53,937 nucleotides of DNA, taken from NCBI GenBank assembly GCA_021796445.1, contig JAKACB010000003.1, positions 1-53,937 on the forward strand, read 5' to 3'. Positions 31,213 to 43,600 of this stretch are shown here, piece after piece (positions within the stretch are counted from its first letter, which is position 1; each line of letters begins with the position of its first letter). The notes beneath the pieces are model-generated. The model was given only the letters and a program-made list of their open reading frames with translations, ran no database searches and had not been told where the DNA came from. The translations under genes and the position numbers were made by a program. Source of the DNA: Nanobdellota archaeon. Lineage in GTDB: Archaea > Nanoarchaeota > Nanoarchaeia > Parvarchaeales > Parvarchaeaceae.

Positions 31213-34200
31213 ATGCTAAATAATAAAGGGCAGGCAAACATGATTGTAGTGCTGGGCATGGTCGCTGCTACAATATATATTACCTTAAATACGTTTGGAT
31301 ACCTGGGCAATGTCGGGCTTAGTTCTAAAATAGAGATAAGTGCTCAGAATAGCATTTATCAGACGATGGCTTTAAAAAACTATCTTATCCAGGAAGCAAA
31401 CTATAATTTTCAGAAAGCAGAGCTTTTTGACGGCTTGACATTACAGCCAAGCACTTTTGGCTGTGGGTATATTAATACCTCTAAGTCTCTACCATTTGTG
31501 CCTGTTCCGAAGGTGTATTACTGGAGGAATCTAGCAGGTCAGATATGCCTCCCAAATAACAACCTGATAGAATATGGTCTCGAAACTCTGCTCAACAAAA
31601 ATTCATTTGATATAATAAATTCTTCTAACATAAACATACATTCTAATCTACTGCTTAATCTCTCCAATAAGAATAGCACCGGGTTTTTCGGAAATTTTTC
31701 TGCGCCTTTTTTAAGCAACAAATATGAATTTTTATACAATAGCTCTTCATCTACATTTTCAGTATGCGAATGGTCATCAAAAGGCTGCGCTTATACATAT
31801 GCGAATGTTTCTTTAGGCGTTAATTTTAATCTGTCAGGCATGACATTTGCTTCCCTTCCTATTCAAGGCGTAGTTTCCGGAGTTATAGATCAGTCGACTG
31901 CAGTTAGTGCTTTTTTTAAAGGATCTGGGCTTTCTCCGTCAAGTCAATATACCTTAGTTACATTTCCCAATGGAAATGTGGCAATAATTTACACAAACAC
32001 AGTATCTGGTGCGACTTCATTTTACCTGACTCCAATGCCAAACGAAAATTTATACACGTTTAACAGTGTGATTTCATATGATAATGCAAACAATCTACCA
32101 AGCAAAATACAACTTGTTAATGGTTCAAAAAGTGGATTTTTGTTTGATGGCACTAACTATACTTTTTCAGTTACTTCAAACACTAATGGTATATTCTCTA
32201 TAACTCCTACTAATTATATGCTGTTTGGTATGCAACCAAATTTCGTTTATTATAAATACATACTTAATAGCATACAGAATTCCGGTGCTCAGAACCTTTT
32301 ATTTCCCAATAACCAGAACCTTTACGTTTCATATTCTTTGCTTCCATTGTATTCTCCACAGGTATGCGTAAATTATAATGAAGGCCAATACGACCTACAA
32401 AACTGCCTTACTCTCTCTGATTCTATAACAGGAGAAAACTACTTAAGCCAGTTACTGCAGTTAAGCATAGCCTTCGTTAATCAAAGTTTTCCGGTAGGAA
32501 ATAAGAATATAGAGGGATTTGCTCAGTATGAAATAGATAACTATATTTCAAATACAATAAACTCCGTAAACCTTAAGACAGTTTCCGTTAATGGCAGGCC
32601 AAAATACGACTGGTACTCTGCACTGATTCTGCAGTTAGGTTCACCACAAGGGACAAATTATCTTTTGGATAAATTAAACAGGGTAAAAGAGCCTTACTAT
32701 GGTACTTATATATACAACTGTGAACAAAATTCGTCTGATTTAGTTTATTGTAGAAATTTGTTATCTACTACGCTCTCTCAGGACATAGAATATTTGCTTC
32801 AAAGTCAGATGCCACAAGAATTAAGTTTTCTTTCAGGCGCTAATTTTAATATAAATGTTTTAAATCTTTCTATTAATGCAAGCGAGCTAGGTTCATGTGT
32901 AAACGCAAGCAATTACAGCGTAAAATCCAATTATTCATATTCTGTAAAAAGCTTACCTTTAGAGAATTTCTCCGAAGAAATACTTGGAATACCTATATCC
33001 TTAGAATTTGGTTACCAGAACAGCCTTAATTTAAATCCAAGCGAAGCATGCGGAATACAAAATTCACCGTATTCTACAGGGTATCCTGGATTTTCCGAGG
33101 CACTTACAACAAACAATCTGACTTATATTAACTGCGCCCCCGTTATCTCTCAGTTATTCTTAAATCATACTTGTATTGCCAGTTTACAGACAAATAACTA
33201 TACTATGGAACAGTACTTGAATTCTACTAGTTCAGCTCCGGGTGGAGAATACTGCACTAACATGTCAAATGGGCAGTATTTTTGTCCCTACTATAAACTT
33301 TCTAGTTTTTCTTATAAGAACTGGATAACAAGTAGCAATACATGTCCAGATTACTTCATAATAGACAGCAAAAATTTCACAAGTTCTCAAAGCAGTAACT
33401 ATAGACTTGTTTCAGTTTACGGAGGAGGAGCAGGTTCAGCCAGATTGTCATTTTACAACAAGACATTTGCATTGTACAATGGCTCTTTAAATTTACCCAT
33501 TAACTTAAGTTTCAATGTAGGCTTTAATTCAACGGGGCCATACGCAGGAATAAGCGCATTCTTCTCTAGCGATTATCTTCTGAACAATCCCATAATATCA
33601 GCTTCGTTTAACTCGGTACAGAACCCAAATGGACTGTATAACTATTCTATATCAAAAAATTCAGAAAGTTTACTGAGCGGTTCAAATAATTACATTTCGC
33701 CTGCTACCGAGAATGAACTAAGTTTCAATCGTTACTGTTTAAATCAAAATGGCTGCAATTTTACAGCATATCTTAATTCTAATCTTCAAAGCAGTTTTTA
33801 TAGCAATTCTTCTTCTATTACCTCAAATATCAATCTATTAGGTATATCAACTACCTCTAAGCCGTCATCTGATATTGTAAGCTATGCTTTTGTAAGTAAT
33901 TACCTGCCATATTACAAGCCGGTCAAAACAGAAATAGCTTACTCTCCTGCATCTCAATTAAACCCTCTATTAAATTCCTCATTTGGGCTTACAACTGATA
34001 ATAATACTTATTTCAATGAAATACTTCTAAATCCTTCTTCTTTTTCAAGTGCTTATCAACTCACGATAACTCTTAATAGTAATTTCAATTTTGGTTATTT
34101 AATTCCAAATTATATAAGGATTTTTGGCGTTAATTCAACTAATGGAGCTTCACAGCTTTATTGGTGGAATCAAACAGCTATTCAGAATGGCGGTGTGATT

Positions 34201-34635
34201 TGGATAAATCTTACAAATTCTGTACCAAATGAGTTGTATATAGTTTATGGACAGGGTGCATTTTATAAAGGAAAGTTTTCTGACAATGGTTCAGCGGTTT
34301 TCCCGTTCTTTTATTCTGCAAATTCAAATAACCAACCTTTTACATTCTTTTACCCTAACAATGGACAGCACGATTTTAATGCATATTACTCTAAAATAGG
34401 ATTGAATCTTTCAAATACAGAGCCGGTGCCTCCATATATCTACAATTCTACTTTGAATTCTTATTATGAAGAGTTTGCATGTATAAACGTGAATCCATTC
34501 AAATTAACACTTCTCAATGCGACATACTCTGCGTATCCCCCAAACTTTAATATAAATGAATTATATAATAACTTTAATACGCTTTATCCTGGGTTAACTG
34601 TAATAGGGAAGCAAACTTATACAAATTGGCCGTGA
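31213..34635 (+). CDS. Large exported protein with NKGQ leader and DUF2341-like region (1140 aa)
   Basis: Fourth gene of the surface operon. It starts MLNNKGQANMIVVLGMVAAT, a short leader, K-G-Q and one hydrophobic helix (~8-30), a class III-type signal; no other membrane helix is seen. The ectodomain is rich in Ser, Asn and Tyr, with very many N-x-S/T sequons and spaced cysteines. Around 700-800 a strand-rich region (RLVSVYGGGAGSARLSFYNK, then LNLPINLSFNVGFNSTG) could be a lectin-like sandwich. Around 955-1020, PNYIRIFGVNSTNGA, LYWWNQ, VIWINL and LYIVYGQ resemble DUF2341, a module of secreted binding proteins. Function unknown; surface adhesion or fibre building is inferred from domain and context only. 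Confidence 0.75.
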   Translation: MLNNKGQANMIVVLGMVAATIYITLNTFGYLGNVGLSSKIEISAQNSIYQTMALKNYLIQEANYNFQKAELFDGLTLQPSTFGCGYINTSKSLPFVPVPKVYYWRNLAGQICLPNNNLIEYGLETLLNKNSFDIINSSNINIHSNLLLNLSNKNSTGFFGNFSAPFLSNKYEFLYNSSSSTFSVCEWSSKGCAYTYANVSLGVNFNLSGMTFASLPIQGVVSGVIDQSTAVSAFFKGSGLSPSSQYTLVTFPNGNVAIIYTNTVSGATSFYLTPMPNENLYTFNSVISYDNANNLPSKIQLVNGSKSGFLFDGTNYTFSVTSNTNGIFSITPTNYMLFGMQPNFVYYKYILNSIQNSGAQNLLFPNNQNLYVSYSLLPLYSPQVCVNYNEGQYDLQNCLTLSDSITGENYLSQLLQLSIAFVNQSFPVGNKNIEGFAQYEIDNYISNTINSVNLKTVSVNGRPKYDWYSALILQLGSPQGTNYLLDKLNRVKEPYYGTYIYNCEQNSSDLVYCRNLLSTTLSQDIEYLLQSQMPQELSFLSGANFNINVLNLSINASELGSCVNASNYSVKSNYSYSVKSLPLENFSEEILGIPISLEFGYQNSLNLNPSEACGIQNSPYSTGYPGFSEALTTNNLTYINCAPVISQLFLNHTCIASLQTNNYTMEQYLNSTSSAPGGEYCTNMSNGQYFCPYYKLSSFSYKNWITSSNTCPDYFIIDSKNFTSSQSSNYRLVSVYGGGAGSARLSFYNKTFALYNGSLNLPINLSFNVGFNSTGPYAGISAFFSSDYLLNNPIISASFNSVQNPNGLYNYSISKNSESLLSGSNNYISPATENELSFNRYCLNQNGCNFTAYLNSNLQSSFYSNSSSITSNINLLGISTTSKPSSDIVSYAFVSNYLPYYKPVKTEIAYSPASQLNPLLNSSFGLTTDNNTYFNEILLNPSSFSSAYQLTITLNSNFNFGYLIPNYIRIFGVNSTNGASQLYWWNQTAIQNGGVIWINLTNSVPNELYIVYGQGAFYKGKFSDNGSAVFPFFYSANSNNQPFTFFYPNNGQHDFNAYYSKIGLNLSNTEPVPPYIYNSTLNSYYEEFACINVNPFKLTLLNATYSAYPPNFNINELYNNFNTLYPGLTVIGKQTYTNWP

Positions 34636-34638
34636 AAT

Positions 34639-37600
34639 ATGGGAACTAAACGAAAATTGTTTATAGAGTCTTTAATGGTATTAACAATCGTAATACTGTC
34701 TTTTCTTCTCATAAATAAGGGTTTGACCGTATTGTCGATCGCAGGCGTAGTTCATACGACTTTCCAATCCAAAATAAATACTCTAAACAATACGCCGCAT
34801 ACTCTTTCAAATTTAGTCTCAACGTACAGTAGTTCTGATCCATCAAGTCCAATACCAGAAAACGAATATGTTTACACCTCTTCAGTTTATTCAAATAATA
34901 ATTTATTTTTTAATGAGAATTTTTATCCAGGAAATGTAAATTTCTCATCAAATGGGTATTATTGCAACGCGGTAACCAAGATAACCGCTCCACACCTCTG
35001 TTTTAGCCTTTTCTCCTTGTTTTCATGTGGTGGTGGGCCTGTAAAAGGCAATTTTACTAATCTAGTAGGCTATCTTGGGTTTCCTGAACAAGATAACAAC
35101 TTTCCAAATAATAAGGGGGTAAACTACGCAAATCTTTATTCTAAGGCGAATATCCTAACACCGGTGGGCAACCTGCAAATCCCAATTTATCTTTCTTTTT
35201 ATCAATTGCCATCTGCCCAATATCCCTACCAAAATTTTATAAATTGGAGTAACTCCACCTTACATTTATATTCAGGGTTATCAAATAAAAATAATAATTA
35301 TTTATACGCTGTAAATAACTCATTTACGGGTTATACAACTTTTTCAGGCAGCATACCAAAAAGCACATTAATAATACCTGCTGTTTCATGCGGGTCTACG
35401 TTTATACATGATTATATAGATTATCCCGGTGCTGTTGGTACATTACATAATATAATTACTTTAAGTGGTTTTACTCCTTCCGTTTTTTTGGCATCATCAA
35501 ATCAAAATGGATACGGCCCAGATTATCTCTATGGGAAAATACTTACACTTGGCAATATATGGACTAGTTTCTACAATTCACTTTTATCATATCAGATACA
35601 GTCAATAAATCCTCCATTTGCTTATACTATGCCTTCTTTAAACTATGCTAAGTTTCCGAAAGGAAACAAAGGGGATATCCAATATTTAAATGTCTCAAGT
35701 CAATTTTCAACCCCCGTTCCTATATCTTATTACGGCTCTAATGGAGGTATTAATAGAAATATTAGTATATACACATCAAATACAAGCATTTCTTCTATTG
35801 TATGTACAAAAGGAGGGAGTTTCCCAAATTGTAATGGAAATTCAGAATTTTTAAACTCAGTTACCGAATCCGCCGATACATTTACTTCTCCTGATCTCGA
35901 AGCGACATATTACCCAAATTACGGTAATGCAATGTACCTTATGTTTAGGACGGACGGGATATTCCCAATATGTGCATGGAATTCTAGCATTAATAACACG
36001 TTAAGCAGCTGCACATTTGAGAACCCTAAAACTATGAACAATATCTCGTATCAAAGGCTTTGGTTATCCAATAATATACAAAACAATCAATTGTACAATG
36101 ATGCATTCTCCCCAGGTTATTCGAGTACCAATTTTCAAAATAATTTTACGTTAGCCGCTTTGGATAGTTTTTGTTTCTATGGCGAAGATTTTAATAGTAG
36201 CAATGGATTATATACCTCTCCAAGCTATACCCGGATTATACCTCCTACCTCTCTTGAAAATTATACTCATGCAATTGGAAAGTGCAATGCGTTTTTCAAC
36301 AACACCAATTGTTTTAGTAATGGCGCAAGCAATTATCTAAATTTCAAAGACGGCATATTTGCGACCAATATTGCATGTACTTCAACGGGCATAAAAGCAG
36401 AAAATATAACCGATGCATGGATAAATTCAATATATGTTGCAAATAATGCGGGAGATTATTGCGGTTTATTTAGGGGGCAGAAAAATCCCTCCGATCCAAC
36501 TGCAAATTCCACTCTGTTCCTACAAAACATAAGTACAAACTGTCCAGAATTCAACGCTAATTCATCTTCTGTTAACTTAGTTATAACCGTTAGGAATGTT
36601 GGAAATACGAACATAACCAATCCTTATCTTGTGGCTTTATACGGAAACAATAACTTAAGCACAATATTCTACAATTCAGAAAACCTTCAAAGCGCAACCT
36701 ACAATTTGTATAAAGATTTTATAGGGGCTATGAAGGCCACGACTGGCATTATACAGGTAGATTACAATAATAACTTTAATACGGATATGTACGTTTTTGA
36801 TCCAGGTCACCCGCTAAATCCTATCGCTATACAGTCTCTATTTAACGCCGGCCAAGGATATGAAAACGGCCCTTTCAATAATTCATTGCTTGGCATGTGG
36901 ATATATGATGCAGGGGCTGGTTTACCAAATAATCTAATAAGAACAGCCAATACCCTGTTTGTCCACTCAAATTCCGGTAATTCTAATGTTCCAGTGATAG
37001 AGCCAAATGGCACAGCAACATTTACTTTGGAGGTTCCAATTCCTCTTTTCGATGCCTTGCTTTCAGGAAAATACAATCTGAGCGTTTTCTTTGGAAATAC
37101 TTTCAATGTTTCATGGAATACCCCAAACGGCAATTCTCCCTCACCAACGTTATTGAATCCTGGCGCTCTTACGGTAAATCCTCTTGTTCCATCGTCTACT
37201 GAAAATGCTTCTCAGATACATAATAATGAAATAATAACGCCTGGAAGCGGATCCGTATCCCCTATCTGGCAGTATATCTCCAGCTATACTTTCAATCTTT
37301 CAAACTCCCCAATGAGAGGAGTTGACATATCTCGTGATAACCTTTTCATTAATGTAACTGCCGTTAATTCTACTTCAGATGCATTAAATATAACAGCAAA
37401 TCCTTCAGTATCAATTTTAAACGGTAGCGGTTCTTATCTTTTAGTGTCTAGCCAACTTAAAGGCTCATCTATATCCTGTTTTGCCTCTCCTGACAATTTA
37501 CAGGATTTTGGGGTTTTTTGGAATAAGCAGATAATTTCTCCTTCTAATTTAAATTATGCTTTGTCAGATAGTTTATACTCCGGCAATACCAAGCAGGCAA

Positions 37601-40600
37601 GTGAGGTATTGATAACAAGCTGGACAGGGATTTTATTTATGCCTTATTCTGATCAGGTGGCTTTAAACTACAATAACCTGCCACAGTACTCTCTTTCCAC
37701 TTCATCTTTCCAGATTGAAAAGCCTACACTTAATATAACCTCGGGTAATTTTAACTATGAAACATTTACATATTTTGGGAATGGAAACGAAGGTAATCTT
37801 TTTAATAACCTTTCAAGTTTGTATAATTCCCTTAATTCAACAGTATCCTCTTTTCCCGTCTCTCTTCCAAACAGTTCTCTCAATTTTAATATTTTTTCAA
37901 ATTCAATAGTCAGTGATCCATCAATATTAAGAATAGGAGGTACGGATACTTTGGTTAATTATTCAACGTTTTCAAATAATTCATTTACTTTCTCCTTAAC
38001 TAGTAAAGGATCTCTTCTGTGTTCTCACAGTGAAAATACCTCTGCAAATGCAACATTTGAATCAGGCTCTTCATCTTTAGTTTCATCCTGTTTAAGCAAG
38101 GCAGTTGTAAATGATTCTTATATAAATATATCTTCTAAGTATGGTCCCTTCTTCGTCGATATGTACAATAATTCTAATTTAAATCTGTCAAATGAAAGTT
38201 CCGGCGGGACAGTTCTTATGGCGGGTAACGAAACTTTATCGGCTTCATCCAAACATGGGCTGTTTATGGTTACTTTGCCAATAAATACAACGATTAATAA
38301 TGGGATTACATTAATCTTTTCAGTAGTTCCTCTAACTCGGCAACTTTATAATTCAACACTATATCTTTATAATATAAATGGGACCCCTTTTAATTGTAAT
38401 ATAGTAAATAATTATAACAATACCGGCAATTTGGAGGCTACCGCCATACATTCTGGGGAATACTTTTTACCAAATGGCACAATAATGTGTAATCTGACCA
38501 GCGATTTCACCTATCTAAGAGCAGTATTCATAAACAAATCCAATAATGCGTATTTAGGGAGTGGGGATATCCAGTCAGGTTTATCTATTCAAACTATAAA
38601 CAGCACTGCTTTTAATATTAGTCTAAATGGCGTCCCATTGAATACGCAGGATCTTAGTATAAAGCCTAATAGCAACACCTGTACCTCCGTAAATGATGTA
38701 GTAGTTTATAATGGGATAGTGCAATATAACTCAGGGTGTAACTTATCAGAGGCATTAATAACATTTAATTACAATAATAATGGTAGTTTGCTTCCCGAAG
38801 CCGCATTTATTTCACCAGCAAATTACAACAAAAACTATAAGAATTTACTGTTTATGAATCCCTCTGCCATTTCTGATGCCCCGAAATTTGAGTATAACTT
38901 AACATTGCCAAGCGAAGGCGTAATGGGCGAACCTATTCAGTTTAGCCTTCCAAATACTTTTGGCGGCTGTAATAATATAAGGCTCGTAACTCAATTTCCG
39001 TATCCTTATGCACAAGTTCCTTATCAAGTACTCTCCTCAGGTTCTCAGTCCTGTAATTATGTATTTGTCGGAAATGTTGGCAATATATTCAAGTATTCTG
39101 TATTTGAGAGTAATTCTCCTTCAATTCCCTACGATTATAACTGGATACGGTATAACAGTACTCAATATAATGTTCAGATATCCACAAATTCATTCAATAC
39201 AGATCTTATAAGCAGCTGCCACTCTGGTTTTGGGCCATGTTTATATTCATTTACAGCAGGCCAAAAACTTGGTAATCTTTTATTTAATAATGTTTCTACT
39301 TCCTCAGCAACAATATCCCAGACCGCGGAAGGCCCAGTTGAGGACTGCTTTACTGTAAGTTATTCATCTTCGCAGACTGTCGAATTCCCCGAAACTGGCT
39401 TTGGAGATATAAACTATAAGAATAATAAAATCTATCAGACGGCTGCGCCTTCCCAGTTAATAAGCAGTGTATACTGTTTCTACGTAAATTCTCCTATAAT
39501 AACTGATTCCATATTTGCGTCAGGCTCTCCGATAAATTTCAAGGTGCAGAATCAGTTGATATCGAATTTCTCTTATTTACAGGATAGCAGATTAAATGGG
39601 TTTTATGTTCCGCCCGCAATAAATGTTGGATATAATTCTTATGATAATGTAAGTTTAGGAGTTTTAAATCAAACTTATACCAATGTAAACAATTCTATTA
39701 ATGTGCTTAACAAATGTGCAAATTACACGTATTCCAGTTCGAATATTACTGGTATTGTTGGCAATTATGTTCCAGCCGTAAATATATCGGCTAACAACAT
39801 ATTGAATCCAGAAAAATTATATTGTATTTATGGAGGTACTCCTTCCTATACTACTCAGGCTTCATTGGCATCACCTTTAAACATGAACTCGACTTCTTCA
39901 TTAGGTTTTGCTTATCAGCCCGGGAATTACACAAATGGAGAAGGGACTTTATATAATTCCTGCAGGGCACCCCAAAACCTTACAATATCCGGCTCTCCTA
40001 ATTTTTATGTAAATGGGGTCGAAACAGCTTATGATCTTTCGAGTTCTAAAGAGAATTATACAATGAATAATTCTGCTACCCAATTGGGGATAGAGATGCT
40101 TTATAGTCCATCAGGAAAAGTTTACATAGGCAGTTGCTCTCCTAACGAAACTATTTTAAGTTATAGCGCCTGTACGAAGCCTGTAAATGTAATACCATCA
40201 AATGGCTCTTATGATAACATTGAAGCAATTCCTAATGGCATCGATGGGAACTTTTCATTTGGCGGTGGTTGTTATATTGGTACCTTAAATGGCAATACAT
40301 ACGGTTGTGCTCCAACAGATGGAGCTATTAATTACTCTTACGCCTCCAAATCCGCATCTTCACTCACTGTTTCCGTTTCAAAAATAATAATAAATTCTAC
40401 AGCAGCGCCTACTTCAACATTTTCACTTTCATTTGATTGTAGTATAGATGCGACAAATAGTAGCTCAAACTCAGAATTATCCTCATGCAGTTATCCTAAT
40501 AGCATAAGTTCGGGAGTATGCTCTACAAGTGTTTCTTATGCAAAGATAAACTCAACAGCATATAACATTACAGCAGAATGTTCTGCAGTTTCTACTAAAT

Positions 40601-43600
40601 CATTTAAGATAGTTTCAGCCACATCGAAAATTACAAATCTTAATATAATTGGATCACAATCTGAAAAAACAGGTTTAATATCAAATTACGTTTGTGGAAA
40701 TGAAACCAGCATTATAAATAATAATGTATTGAATGGTTGGAGATGGAATCCTTACTCCACTGCGGGATCAATAAATCCAGTTGGCACAACTAATCCTGCA
40801 GGGATTGCAGAAGTAGGCGGATGCGAAGCAGGAAGGGATTCCTTTATAACTACAAATCCAAATATTACAATAACTAAAAATGCAACTACTATCCAATATT
40901 TTTATTCATGTCAAACCGGTTATACCGGAACAATAACTGCTTGCAGTTCACCAGCGTCTTTAGCAAGTTATAACCGTTCTATTTCTAATAAGCTATCCTG
41001 TTATACTACAAATAATACGCGCATTGGCACTTCAATTAAAACGATAAATGTAAACGGAAATGGGACAGGAGGGCAGGCCAAAAGCTGCAATTTATTTAAT
41101 AAAGCAGGGTACTTGCAGCCCACTGTACAGGATAACTGTATTGCTTATCACAATCCTGTAATCAACTCAACAACCTCTGCTTATGCACTTCAATACCTTA
41201 ATTCAAGCAATATAGGAGTAGGGATAGGAGTGATAGGAAAGGTCTATCCTTTAAATATCTCAATTCCAAACAGCAAGCAGCAAAACTCTGTAAAAGATGC
41301 GTACTTTACGGGTTTGTCAGAATCCCAAATAGAAGGCCCACATAATATAGTTACTAGTATCTTACCTGCTTCTTTACTGGAGTCAAACCTGCCTGGTAAA
41401 GCTTTGTCAATCTCTGCAATCTATTCATACGATCTTTTGAATATATTGATGCTCCAGAATCCTTTCTTTGGAGTAAGCGGTATACCAGGTTTTACAAATG
41501 GCAGCATATTAGACTACGCATCAAGTATATTTACAGGAGGGACATCAGGCAACTGCGCGCCTCCTTATGATGTAAATGGCGACGGTATTTTTAGCTTAGG
41601 TGAGGGTGAGCTATGCTCAGGTAAAACTCTTCCGTCTAGCTACAAAGAGGGAATGTTCCTGTCATTGGGAACTTTAAACGAGGGTTTACATTCGTTGCAA
41701 TTTTACAGTATAGGTAATTCCACGAATGAAGCACAGCCATCGGTTTCTGTTTTTGATAGTGTTGGAAATGCCGTTAATCTAAACAGCGCTTGTTCAAACG
41801 GAAATAGCAGAGTGTTTACCTCAACATATACTGGAGGCAAGTGGAGCATTAACATTACTTCTGATCAGCAGTGTGATCCAATAAACAACCAGTTATACGG
41901 ATATATAGTAAACTGCTTATATCAAACTCCTGGTAATGAGACTTATACCATAAGTTCTAAATATTATCTAGCATATAATCTGCCAACAATATGGAATATA
42001 AGTTATTCCTTATTGGTCTCAGCGAAAAGCTATCAGGTCGTGCCTACTCCCGTTTATCAGATAGATTATCTAAATGGTTCAATATTGTCATTGCAGCAAC
42101 CTAATGAAACCACGTTTATTGAAAAAGGTTTACCCGCAGGATATAAATGGTATCTACGTTATGGTGATCTTAATAGAAGCTCGTCCAGCGATTCGATTTA
42201 CTTTTATTTAAATGGGCAACACACGTTTAAGGTTTATACCTTATCAAATATTTCTGCAAATTATGATTGCTATACAACTTATACGCCGACTCCACCATCT
42301 GGCAACGTAATCTCCGGTACAACTACCTACATACAATTTACAGGCGTCACTACTTGCTATAGTTACTTTAATCAAAAAGGCCTGCCGAGCGGGCTAAACT
42401 GGAATGTAACCTATGACAATATTATTGGAAGCACTTCTATGAAAAAGCCGCTAACTGCTCGTTCAGGAGGGGCTGCAAATTCAAAAAGCAATTTAGCAAT
42501 AGAATTTATAACAAATAGCTCGGGAGGGACTATAGGTAATTTTTCATTTTATGTTTCTGATGTAACATCAACGTCTAATGCATGTACAGATGTGTATAAA
42601 CCTTCTCCTTCTTCGGGTTATTTAAAAGCAGGTACAAATCAAAGTATAACCTTTTCAATTGAGTCTGATACCTGCGTTACTACTTTTGATGAAAGTAAGC
42701 TTCCTTCCGGCTATACTTGGAATGTTACTTATGATGGAATTAAAAGCACTTCTCATACGCCAACTATAGCTTTCATTACAAAGCCGGGATCTATGCCTTA
42801 TTCTGTTCCTTCTCTTTCAAATTCTACTTCAGTATGCACAACCACATACATTCCTTCTCCTTCATCAAGCAGTGCATTATTAGCAGGTTCAACAGTACAA
42901 ATCTCTTTTAGCGGGAGTACAAAGTGTATAACAACAACATTTTATGAAACGGGCTTACCCTCAGGTACATGGTCAGTTTCTTATGCAGGGCAGAGCAACT
43001 CTGCACCTACCGGTTCACCAATAAATATTACCTCTAGCAATAACTTCCTACAGCCTAGTTATACTGCAACTGCTTCTATACATGGTTTAGCATGTACTTC
43101 TTCTGCATCGGTAATTCAGGGAGGAACTTACAATTTCTCATCATGGAACTGCACCACTACTTTTAATGAATTATACTTGCCAACTAATGGATATAATTCA
43201 AATGGAGCAAAGGCTATTGTTCCATGGTCTGTAGACTATGCCGGTTCTACAGTAACATCAAGCTCGTCCTCTTTGACGGTTAATTTAAGTACTTTACAGG
43301 TATCTACACAGTCCTTTACAACAACTAATTCAGGTATTTATTATCCTTATCCTTCAGTTGGAAGCGTAGAAGAAGGGGCAACTTATAATGTATCATTTAC
43401 TGATACACCTTGTAATGACCTATCTTTTGCTGTGTATTCCGGTAGGCCTTTAACCGAGTATTGTGTTGGTGGCTCCGAAGTAAACGTTTCTGCCTATGGA
43501 GACGCCGGTACAGAACATTTTAAAATAGTTGGCGCAAATGGAAACACATACGTTTCTAATAATGTTAGTTCCGGATCCCTTTCATATAATCTTTACGCTT

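Noticed and set aside
42103..43420. CRISPR-like array
   Set aside because: The repeats are diverged protein modules of 225-315 bases inside one open frame, not short identical repeats with unique spacers. No CRISPR array was seen anywhere in the window.
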